Of a DNA stretch of 5,275 bases, positions 1 through 5,213 are shown piece by piece. Positions within the stretch are counted from its first letter, which is position 1. Each line of letters opens with the position of its first letter. The translations under genes and the position numbers were made by a program. This stretch comes from an uncultured Clostridia bacterium (GTDB lineage Bacteria > Bacillota > Clostridia > TANB77 > CAG-508), in the NCBI GenBank assembly GCA_944393305.1, contig CALXZS010000099.1:1-5275 (forward strand), in the 5' to 3' direction. Below the pieces are notes generated by a model. The model was not told the origin of the DNA, searched no databases, and saw only the letters and a list, made by a program, of their open reading frames with translations.

Positions 1-195
1 TTCTTTTTTTATGTCATAATAGTTTTCTATTGTACTTGTAAATAATGTTTTTCCAAACTTTCTTGGGCGTAAAAATAAGATTCTCTTTTCTGCTAAATTT
101 TCTAATTTTTCTATATATTTAGTTTTGTCAATATAGTAATATCCATCTTCTACTAATTCTTCATAGTTACTTATTCCATATGGTAATTTTTTCAT
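1..195 (-). CDS. AAA-ATPase-like / PD-(D/E)XK family protein, N-terminal 65 residues (cut by window edge)
   Basis: Starting at ATG 195-193, the minus strand encodes 65 residues beginning MKKLPYGISNYEELVEDGYY and running off the window. The layout matches the N-terminus of the large family usually annotated 'AAA-ATPase-like domain' followed by a C-terminal PD-(D/E)XK nuclease-like domain (Pfam AAA-ATPase_like plus PDDEXK_9). It has the short 'K-L-P-x-G-I-S' opening, the 'YYIDKT' segment (residues 20-25) and the modified P-loop RPRKFGKT (residues 43-50). The family norm as I remember it is RPRRFGKT, so Lys46 is a conservative change. Full members are about 500-600 residues, so most of the gene lies outside. 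The start is supported by GGAAG (207-203) seven bases upstream and by a promoter at 232-260. The family occurs in many paralogues in gut anaerobes and its cellular role is unsettled. Family assignment is fairly sure; function is unknown. Confidence 0.8.
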   Translation of the reverse strand, partial: MKKLPYGISNYEELVEDGYYYIDKTKYIEKLENLAEKRILFLRPRKFGKTLFTSTIENYYDIKKE

Positions 196-231
196 ATTAT
201 CACTTCCGTTTTTTATTTTATAACTGTTTAT

Positions 232-260
232 ATTTTACTATAATTAATATAAAATGGCAA
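232..260 (-). promoter_or_regulatory. Sigma-A type promoter for the AAA-ATPase-like gene
   Basis: On the minus strand a -35 TTGCCA (260-255) is followed by exactly 17 bases and a -10 TAAAAT (237-232). The predicted transcript starts near 225 and gives a leader of about 30 nt before the ATG at 195, carrying GGAAG as ribosome binding site. The hexamers are each one base from consensus and the spacing is ideal. This suggests the gene is expressed independently of the NrdD-like gene upstream. Confidence 0.55.
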
Positions 261-283
261 GAATGTATGTAACGAAATTTCTA

Positions 284-316
284 AGCTGTTTTTAGGAAGT
301 GTCCCCAAACAGCTCA
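284..316. repeat. REP-like hairpin repeat, copy 1
   Basis: Arms AGCTGTTT (284-291) and AAACAGCT (307-314) form a perfect 8-bp stem. Inside it, GGA/TCC (295-297/302-304) can pair around an AGTG loop, separated from the outer stem by a small internal loop. The 21 bases 285-305 are identical to 333-353 in copy 2, and both copies continue into AAACAGCTCA. There is no T-tract on either strand, so it is not a typical intrinsic terminator. Length and architecture resemble REP-type short palindromes. The family is not identified, and two copies do not show how many exist in the genome. Confidence 0.75.
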
Positions 317-332
317 GAAAACATATTCTACT

Positions 333-365
333 GCTGTTTTTAGGAAGTGTCCCTAAAACAGCTCA
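333..365. repeat. REP-like hairpin repeat, copy 2, overlapping the stop codon of the NrdD-like gene
   Basis: Arms GCTGTTTT (333-340) and AAAACAGC (355-362) form a perfect stem. It extends inward by A342/T354 with T341 bulged, then by GGA/TCC (343-345/350-352) with C353 bulged, around the same AGTG loop (346-349) as copy 1. The unit lies 48 nt after copy 1 in the same orientation. The repeat-edge bases TCA (363-365), shared with copy 1 at 314-316, are the TGA stop codon of the minus-strand NrdD-like gene. The 3' end of that reading frame therefore coincides with the repeat border. Confidence 0.75.
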
Positions 366-2444
366 AGCAAAAGCTACTAGCCCAACTTCTTTATTTTTCA
401 TTTTATTAATTATTTCTTCTACTTTTTCATCTGAACATATTTCCATAATATGTCCGCCATTAGTTAGTTCATGGTATGGTGCTTCTATTTCTATTTTTTT
501 ATCCACATTATAATCACTTGGCAATTCAAAAGATGGTGTATAACTTTCTTTATCTGTGACATTTTTTATTTTTCCAAATATAACTCTATCTATTTCTATA
601 AATTCTTTAGCTATTTTAAAATCATTTTCTCCGGCAATTTGGAAGTTAAGATTGTACTTATTTGAAAAATCCTGAACTTTTTTTCTCATTCTTTCTACTA
701 TTTTTATTCCTAATTCTTTCGACTCTTTACTTTCTGCGTGATTATTTCCTTTTAATACAATTAAACATTCATTTAGTCCAAGAAAAGATATTTTCAAAAT
801 TCCTTGCTTTAATATTTTTTTAACTTTATCTTCTTCTTTTAATTTTTCAGAATCTATCCATACATTTTGTTTCATTAAGAAAGGAAAATTAAAAACTTTC
901 TTATTTCCTTGAATTTCTAATCTTTCTAATAGCTGGTCTTTTATCAAATCCATTTTTTGTTCTAATTCTATAAAGAATTCATCTAAGTTTTCTTTATGCT
1001 TTAGAGCTATTCTTGGTAAATTGATTGTTGTTGTAGATAAATCTCCTCTTCCAGATGTTACAGCCTTATCCTCATCTACTATATTATCTATTATTCTACT
1101 ACCATCTTCTAAATATCCTACTTCTGTATTAAAATCTCCTTCTTTATATGCATGTTTATTAAATGTTGTATCTAAAAATGAGAAATAAATACTTTTACGT
1201 CCTTCTGCAAGTTCACAAGCTTTCTTAAATAGGTCATAGTTTTTATCTTCTTTATTTAAATTTACACCTTCTTTAACTTTAAAAATTGTTACAGGTGCAA
1301 TAGGCTTTTCTTTATTTCCAATACCTTCTTCTATACATTTTAAAACATTACTAGTTATCATTCTACCTTCCATACTAGTATCTGTTCCTAAATTTATGGT
1401 TGTGAATTTAGCTTTTACATTTTCTGTGCATAAACTGTTCAAATTATGTACAAATGCTTCCATTGCTTGATGTACTAAAGAATTTGTTTTTTCCAAAGCA
1501 CTTTTATATGTAATTCTAAACATTCTTTTTAATTCTTCCGCACCTCTAGTAAATTTATAAAAATCTTCTATATTAAAATCTATTGTATATAACTTATCTA
1601 TTTCTCTTTCTATTCCATTTATTGCAATAAATTTATCATAATCAGTATATTCTAATATATCATAAATTGTTTGTCTAAATTGTTTTTTGAAAGTTTTAAG
1701 TACACCTGGTGCCATATAATAATCAAAAGCTGAAATTCCTTGTTCACCATTTTGATCTTTTTGATTTCCAGATATTGCAATTATGCTCAATATTGAATAA
1801 GTTAAAATATTCTGTGGTTCTCTAATTGAACTATTTTCTGTTGAAAATCCATCTTCAAATAATTTATCTAAATCTATTAAACAGTTTTCAGTTGTTCCCA
1901 TAGGGTAAAAATCAATATTATGAATATATATGTCTCCATTCTCATGATTTTCCGCAAATTTTTTCTTTATTAAATATGAAGTAGCAAATTCCTCTGAAAC
2001 CGTACTTCCATATGCAATCATTGTTTGCATGGCATTTTTATTATCTAATATAACTTCTGCATTTTCTTTTGTTTTTAAGCCTAATTTTTCTAAAGCTTTT
2101 AAAAACTTGTGCTTTCTTTTTTCTGTTAAAAATAATTCTCTTGATTGCGCTCTATTTTCTCTATATTCTGAAAATGATTTATATACATCTTCATAATTGT
2201 TTTCTTTTAATTGTACTTCTATTAAATCTTGTATTTCTTCTATTTTTATTCTTTCTTTTTTTAAATCAATTATTTTTTCAATTACTTTATTATATATTTT
2301 ATTAATATCGTATTCTGTATATTTTCCATTTTCTACACTATCAAAACCTTTTTTTATAGCAATAGCAATTTTTGTACCATCAAAAGATACTTTTTTTCCA
2401 TCTCTTTTTACAACTATAACATTAGATAAATTTTCTTCGTTCAT
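363..2444 (-). CDS. NrdD-like protein (anaerobic ribonucleotide reductase homologue) lacking catalytic cysteine and glycyl-radical domain
   Basis: The 693-residue product has an ATP-cone at residues 9-100 (VVKRDGKKVSFDGTKIAIAI at 11-30) and then the class III reductase barrel. Clear NrdD motifs are GDIYIHNIDFYP (170-181), DYYMAPGVLKTFKKQF (241-256), INLGTDTSMEGRM (350-362), FKVKEGVN (388-395), SGRGDLSTTTINLPR (464-478) and EAPYHELTNGGHI (654-666). Compared with the normal enzyme as I remember it, the 'YMGCRTRV' cysteine is gone (YLEDGSRI, 444-451), TCCQIDL is ENCLIDL (186-192), 'SRAGAQVPF' is CTENVKAKF (339-347) and 'TPAEG' is GENDF (605-609). Synthesis stops at VGLVAFA, before the Cys4 zinc site and the glycyl-radical RxxGY segment, perhaps 60-70 residues short. 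Normal ribonucleotide reduction is therefore not expected. GAGAGG (2460-2455) overlaps the stop of the phosphorylase gene 15 nt upstream, so the two genes look co-transcribed. No nrdG activase gene follows. Homology is certain; function is unknown, either pseudoenzyme or decaying duplicate. Confidence 0.9.
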   Translation of the reverse strand: MNEENLSNVIVVKRDGKKVSFDGTKIAIAIKKGFDSVENGKYTEYDINKIYNKVIEKIIDLKKERIKIEEIQDLIEVQLKENNYEDVYKSFSEYRENRAQSRELFLTEKRKHKFLKALEKLGLKTKENAEVILDNKNAMQTMIAYGSTVSEEFATSYLIKKKFAENHENGDIYIHNIDFYPMGTTENCLIDLDKLFEDGFSTENSSIREPQNILTYSILSIIAISGNQKDQNGEQGISAFDYYMAPGVLKTFKKQFRQTIYDILEYTDYDKFIAINGIEREIDKLYTIDFNIEDFYKFTRGAEELKRMFRITYKSALEKTNSLVHQAMEAFVHNLNSLCTENVKAKFTTINLGTDTSMEGRMITSNVLKCIEEGIGNKEKPIAPVTIFKVKEGVNLNKEDKNYDLFKKACELAEGRKSIYFSFLDTTFNKHAYKEGDFNTEVGYLEDGSRIIDNIVDEDKAVTSGRGDLSTTTINLPRIALKHKENLDEFFIELEQKMDLIKDQLLERLEIQGNKKVFNFPFLMKQNVWIDSEKLKEEDKVKKILKQGILKISFLGLNECLIVLKGNNHAESKESKELGIKIVERMRKKVQDFSNKYNLNFQIAGENDFKIAKEFIEIDRVIFGKIKNVTDKESYTPSFELPSDYNVDKKIEIEAPYHELTNGGHIMEICSDEKVEEIINKMKNKEVGLVAFA

Positions 2445-2454
2445 TTAATTTTTT

Positions 2455-2460
2455 CCTCTC
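2455..2460 (-). promoter_or_regulatory. Ribosome binding site of the NrdD-like gene, overlapping the pdp stop
   Basis: GAGAGG on the minus strand (2460-2455) sits ten bases before the ATG at 2444. Its first base is the last base of the phosphorylase TAG stop codon. With only 15 nt between the genes there is no room for a terminator or promoter, so the pair should share an mRNA and may be translationally coupled. Confidence 0.7.
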
Positions 2461-3713
2461 TATTCGATTGTAAAAATTTCTTGTTTTAAAATTTCTTTTG
2501 TTTTTTCTTCATCATTTGAATGTATATATCCAAGTATATCTCCCTCATTTACATCGTCGCCAACTTTTTTGCAAAATACAAATCCTACTTCTTTTTGTAT
2601 ATCATCTTCTTTTTTCATTCTACCAGCACCTAAATATACTGATAATTTTCCAATTGTATATGCATCTAGTTTGGCAACTTTTCCTGATGCTTTAGCTATT
2701 ATTGGAGTAATATATTTTGCTTTTTCAAATTTATCTGTATTTTCAATATAAGTTATATCTCCACCTTGATTTTCTACAAGTTCTAAAAATTTATTATATG
2801 CTTTTCCATTAGATATATTTTCTAAAATTTTTGCTTTTCCTTCATCTATATCTTTAACTTTATTTGCAAGAAGTAGCATATTTGCTCCTAATTCTGTAAT
2901 AATATTTTTTATATCTTTTGGCATTTCTTTTCCTTTTAAAACATCTATTGCTTCAATAACTTCTAGTGTATTTCCAACAGCATGTCCTACTGGCTCATTC
3001 ATGTCGGTAATAATACATACTGTTTCTTTTTCAGCAAGTCTACCTATTTCAGTCATAACTCTAGCAAGTTCTTTTGCGTCATAGGTATTTTTCATAAATG
3101 CTCCACTTCCACAAGTGACATCTATTACTATTTTATTTGCACCTGACGCAATTTTTTTACTCATTATACTTGACGCAATAAGAGGTATGCTATCTGTACA
3201 ACTAATGGTATCTCTTAGTGCATATAGTTTCTTATCCGCTGGAGCTAAATTTAAAGTTTGTCCTATTAAACTTATACCTATTCTTTTCACATTTTCTATA
3301 AATTTGTCTACTGGGACATTTGTAGTATATCCTGGTATTGATTCTAATTTATCTACTGTTCCTCCTGTAAATCCTAGCCCTCTTCCTGACATTTTTGCTA
3401 CTGGAATTCCAAGTGACGCTACAATTGGCATTAATATAATTGTAATTTTGTCTCCAACTCCACCTGTACTATGTTTATCTACGACTTCTCCAAGTGATGA
3501 TAAGTCTAGTACATCTCCTGAATATGCCATTTCTAATGTTAAATCGGTTATTTCTCTTTCATTCATTCCATTAATATATATTGCCATAACTAATGCAGAC
3601 GCTTGATAGTCTGTTATTTCATTATTTGTATATTTTGTTATGAAATATTTTATTTCTTCTTTTGTTAATTCTTTTCCATCTCTTTTCTTTGCTATAATAT
3701 CTAAAATATTCAT
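2460..3713 (-). CDS. pdp: Pyrimidine-nucleoside phosphorylase
   Basis: This enzyme splits uridine, deoxyuridine or thymidine with phosphate into free base and (deoxy)ribose-1-phosphate, for cytosolic pyrimidine salvage and catabolism. The 417 residues follow the family order: an N-terminal helical domain (about 1-65) with part of the central region, the phosphate-binding alpha/beta domain, and a C-terminal domain (about 345-415). Visible signatures are VDKHSTGGVGDK (78-89) and KMSGRGLGFTGGTVDKLE (107-124), the family signature. The base-binding Arg167, Ser182 and Lys186 lie in YALRDTIS and IASSIMSKK. One family motif is altered: DVTCGSGAFMK (199-209), where I expect DVKVGSGAFMK. The C-terminus is some 15 residues shorter than Bacillus-type enzymes. 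Start ATG 3713 has AAAGG (3725-3721) seven bases upstream. TAG stop 2462-2460 overlaps the next gene's ribosome binding site. Thymidine-only DeoA is possible, but the length and taxon favour Pdp. Confidence 0.93.
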   Translation of the reverse strand: MNILDIIAKKRDGKELTKEEIKYFITKYTNNEITDYQASALVMAIYINGMNEREITDLTLEMAYSGDVLDLSSLGEVVDKHSTGGVGDKITIILMPIVASLGIPVAKMSGRGLGFTGGTVDKLESIPGYTTNVPVDKFIENVKRIGISLIGQTLNLAPADKKLYALRDTISCTDSIPLIASSIMSKKIASGANKIVIDVTCGSGAFMKNTYDAKELARVMTEIGRLAEKETVCIITDMNEPVGHAVGNTLEVIEAIDVLKGKEMPKDIKNIITELGANMLLLANKVKDIDEGKAKILENISNGKAYNKFLELVENQGGDITYIENTDKFEKAKYITPIIAKASGKVAKLDAYTIGKLSVYLGAGRMKKEDDIQKEVGFVFCKKVGDDVNEGDILGYIHSNDEEKTKEILKQEIFTIE

Positions 3714-3795
3714 TTTTCATCCTTTCTTTCCACATTTTATACACAAAAAAGTTAATAATATTTGTATATTAAATGGTTACTATTGACAGTTTTTT

Positions 3796-3918
3796 AACTT
3801 TAATATATGTTCTTGAACATTTCAAGTGAGTGTAGGCGACGTAGGAGCGGAACGCAACGTGCGAGTGCTGAGCGAAGCGAACCACGAAGTGAAATGTGAA
3901 AGAATGTATATTAAAGTT
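3796..3918. repeat. Inverted-repeat element with a GC-rich core (possible MITE-like or dispersed intergenic repeat)
   Basis: Arms 3796-3824 and 3890-3918 are inverted copies over 29 positions: 25 Watson-Crick pairs, two adjacent G-T pairs (3809/3905 and 3808/3906) and two mismatches (3815-3816 against 3898-3899). They enclose a 65-base core, 3825-3889, with 39 G or C (60%), sharply different from the surrounding AT-rich DNA. The core is rich in GCGAAGCGAA/GAGCG-type words. The left arm itself contains the palindrome ATGTTC-TT-GAACAT (3807-3820). It sits between rnhB and pdp. No transposase is encoded and I see no clear target duplication. It could be a non-autonomous mobile repeat, a structured RNA, or a bulky transcription-attenuating hairpin for the phosphorylase transcript. 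Confidence 0.7.
3797..3825 (-). promoter_or_regulatory. Possible promoter for pdp (weak)
   Basis: On the minus strand TTGAAA (3825-3820), 17 bases, then TAAAGT (3802-3797) gives a -35/-10 pair with 5/6 and 4/6 matches. It would produce a leader of about 75 nt before the pdp start codon. It lies inside the left arm of the 3796-3918 inverted-repeat element, so that arm may have brought or may regulate the promoter. In DNA this AT-rich such matches arise by chance, so confidence is low. Confidence 0.25.
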
Positions 3919-3959
3919 TAAGTAAATTATTTTTGAATAGTAAGATTTTGCATAATTTA

Positions 3960-4598
3960 TTAAACAAAATGTTTAATAAAACTCTTCCTATGCAATGGAC
4001 ATGGTCCATATTGTTTTAAAGCTTCTATATGTTTTGCTGTTCCATAACCTTTATGAGCTGAAAAGCCATACTGTGGATATATTTTGTCCCATTCTTCCAT
4101 AATTCTGTCCCTTGTAACTTTTGCTAAGATAGACGCAGCAGATATTGAATAACAAGTTGCGTCTCCTTTTATAATAGATTCATATGTTATGCCAAAAGTA
4201 TCTATTTCTCTTAAAGCGTCAACTATTATAATATCTGGTTTTTGATTCAATTTTTCTATAACCTGTCCAAGTGCATCATGTAGTCCTTTTTTAGTTGCAT
4301 TTAATATATTCATTTCATCTATTTCTTCTTGTGAAACTATACCAATTCCATATGCAATAGCTGTATCTTTAATTTCATCAAATAATATATCTCTTCTTTT
4401 TTTTGTTACTTTTTTTGAGTCATTCATAAATTCTAACATTGAATCTCTTGGCATAACTACTGCTCCAACAACTACTGGTCCTGCAAGTGGTCCTCTACCC
4501 GCTTCGTCAATTCCACAAATATATTTTAGACCTTCATTATATAAATTTTCTTCATATTTTTTTAAATTAATTAATCTCTCTTGCTCTTTTTCTTTCAT
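3960..4598 (-). CDS. rnhB: Ribonuclease HII
   Basis: RNase HII cuts the RNA strand of RNA-DNA hybrids and nicks 5' of single ribonucleotides left in DNA, starting ribonucleotide excision repair in the cytosol. The 212 residues are of normal length, with a charged N-terminal helix (1-25) before the catalytic domain. The four metal-binding acidic residues are visible: Asp31 and Glu32 in GIDEAGRGPLAGPV (29-42), Asp127 in IIIVDAL, and Asp146 in KGDATCYSISAASILAK (144-160). The C-terminal signature YGFSAHKGYGTAKHIEAL (177-194) and PCPLHRKSF (199-207) complete the family pattern. AGGAAGGA (4618-4611) lies 12 bases before ATG 4598; spacing is slightly long, but no better in-frame start exists. Only 59 nt separate it from the membrane-protein gene upstream, with no terminator seen, so the two are probably co-transcribed. 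Confidence 0.96.
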   Translation of the reverse strand: MKEKEQERLINLKKYEENLYNEGLKYICGIDEAGRGPLAGPVVVGAVVMPRDSMLEFMNDSKKVTKKRRDILFDEIKDTAIAYGIGIVSQEEIDEMNILNATKKGLHDALGQVIEKLNQKPDIIIVDALREIDTFGITYESIIKGDATCYSISAASILAKVTRDRIMEEWDKIYPQYGFSAHKGYGTAKHIEALKQYGPCPLHRKSFIKHFV

Positions 4599-4657
4599 TA
4601 CAAATTTTATTCCTTCCTATCTTCGCTATAAAGGCAGACATAGTTATGAAAGTATTT

Positions 4658-5131
4658 TTATTCTACATTATATACTATTTCATTTGTTTCTGAATTTATA
4701 TATCCCCCAGTAATATATACTGTGTTATCTTCATAGTTTACAATATAATATGAATTTTCTTCATTTTGAATATCTAACCCCATTTCACTTAAATCTTCAT
4801 TACTAAGTGCATAATATTTATCTAATTTATCTTCTGGAATTAATCCTTTATTCAAAAATTCAGAAATAATATTATCTTCACTCATCTCTGAAAGCTTTTT
4901 TCCTTTTAATTCTACCTGAGTTTCTTCTCCCTTTGTTGTATTATTTACTTTGCTAGTTTCTCCTATTACTTTACATTTTCCTTGTATTAGTAACATATTA
5001 GCTTCTATATCTTCTACCTTTTTTTCCTTTGCCATATTTTTTATAAAAAAGTAACCCCCTACTGCCAATAAAATGATTAATACAATAATAAAAAAAATAG
5101 CAAGCATGCCCATTCCATTTTCTCTTTTCAT
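4658..5131 (-). CDS. Hypothetical single-pass membrane protein with extracytoplasmic domain
   Basis: I do not recognise this family. The product is 157 residues: a short basic N-terminus (MKRENGMG), one hydrophobic segment of about 23 residues (MLAIFFIIVLIILLAVGGYFFI, roughly 9-30), a lysine-rich stretch, then a hydrophilic, acidic domain of about 120 residues rich in E, N and K and ending in a Tyr/Val-rich beta-like tail. N-in/C-out topology is likely from the basic start, although lysines also follow the segment. The single segment resembles class III signal sequences of pilin-like proteins, but the Glu normally found at +5 is absent. ATG 5131 is chosen because GGAGG (5141-5137) sits directly before it. 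A TTG at 5143 would add four residues, but it overlaps that site and would leave it inside the gene. This is the first gene after the promoter at 5152-5181 and is followed by rnhB. Confidence 0.75.
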   Translation of the reverse strand: MKRENGMGMLAIFFIIVLIILLAVGGYFFIKNMAKEKKVEDIEANMLLIQGKCKVIGETSKVNNTTKGEETQVELKGKKLSEMSEDNIISEFLNKGLIPEDKLDKYYALSNEDLSEMGLDIQNEENSYYIVNYEDNTVYITGGYINSETNEIVYNVE

Positions 5132-5143
5132 ACTTTCCTCCAA

Positions 5144-5175
5144 TTTGCTAAATTATATATCAATATATTAGCAAA
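5144..5175. promoter_or_regulatory. Inverted repeat over the -10 region, candidate operator
   Basis: Perfect 8-bp arms TTTGCTAA (5144-5151) and TTAGCAAA (5168-5175) are separated by 16 bp, so their centres are 24 bp apart, a little over two helical turns. The arms bracket the TATAAT hexamer and fill most of the spacer, ending right against the -35. A dimeric repressor bound here would block RNA polymerase. No known regulator consensus was recognised. Confidence 0.45.
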
Positions 5176-5181
5176 AGTCAA
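5152..5181 (-). promoter_or_regulatory. Sigma-A promoter for the membrane-protein gene and rnhB
   Basis: The minus strand carries TTGACT (5181-5176), 18 bases, then a perfect TATAAT (5157-5152). The start point would fall near 5145, leaving a very short leader of about 14 nt that consists mainly of the GGAGG ribosome binding site before ATG 5131. This is the best promoter in the window. The leader is too short for a riboswitch, so any control should act at the DNA level, for example through the inverted repeats at 5144-5175 and 5184-5213. Confidence 0.7.
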
Positions 5182-5183
5182 AC

Positions 5184-5213
5184 ATGAATAAAATTATGTA
5201 TAATTTTATTCAT
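5184..5213. promoter_or_regulatory. Near-perfect 30-bp palindrome just upstream of the -35
   Basis: Arms ATGAATAAAATTAT (5184-5197) and ATAATTTTATTCAT (5200-5213) are perfect inverted copies, 14 bp each, around a two-base centre. The palindrome ends two bases from the -35 hexamer of the promoter at 5152-5181. It contains only two G-C pairs and is not followed by a clean T-run in either direction, so it is a poor terminator. Its place suits an activator or repressor site. It might also end a gene lying beyond the window. Confidence 0.5.

Noticed and set aside
284..365. Intrinsic terminator for the NrdD-like gene
   Set aside because: The hairpins are not followed by a T-run on the minus strand. 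The duplicated sequence argues for a repeat element, though partial termination cannot be excluded.
284..365. Small CRISPR array
   Set aside because: Only two units, with a 16-base gap and internal hairpins that differ between copies; no cas genes.
2069..2448. Overlapping plus-strand frames of 78 and 83 codons encoding Phe/Leu-rich, membrane-like peptides
   Set aside because: They are antisense to the Lys- and Glu-rich N-terminal part of the NrdD-like gene; AAA/GAA codons read backwards give Phe/Leu and mimic membrane segments.
2498..2751. Two plus-strand frames of 60-65 codons, and another at 471-665
   Set aside because: Shadows of pdp and of the NrdD-like gene, without initiation signals or recognisable domains.
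3115..3606. 163-codon open frame on the plus strand
   Set aside because: It lies wholly inside the well-supported pdp gene on the other strand, has no ribosome binding site, and its product is a low-complexity Ser/Ile/Pro mirror of the gene.
3807..3820. LexA (SOS) box
   Set aside because: The palindrome is GTTC-TT-GAAC, the reverse arrangement of the Gram-positive GAAC-N4-GTTC box.
3807..3899. Small protein gene on the plus strand in the GC-rich core
   Set aside because: No ribosome binding site precedes the ATG and the frame is contained in the inverted-repeat element; listed only as a property of the repeat.
5132..5143. TTG start at 5143 for the membrane protein, giving 161 residues
   Set aside because: The GGAGG ribosome binding site overlaps that codon and is correctly spaced for the ATG at 5131.
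5184..5213. ArgR/AhrC ARG box
   Set aside because: TGAAT and ATTCA are present, but 18 bases apart instead of the roughly 4 of a single box, and the inner halves do not make good second boxes.
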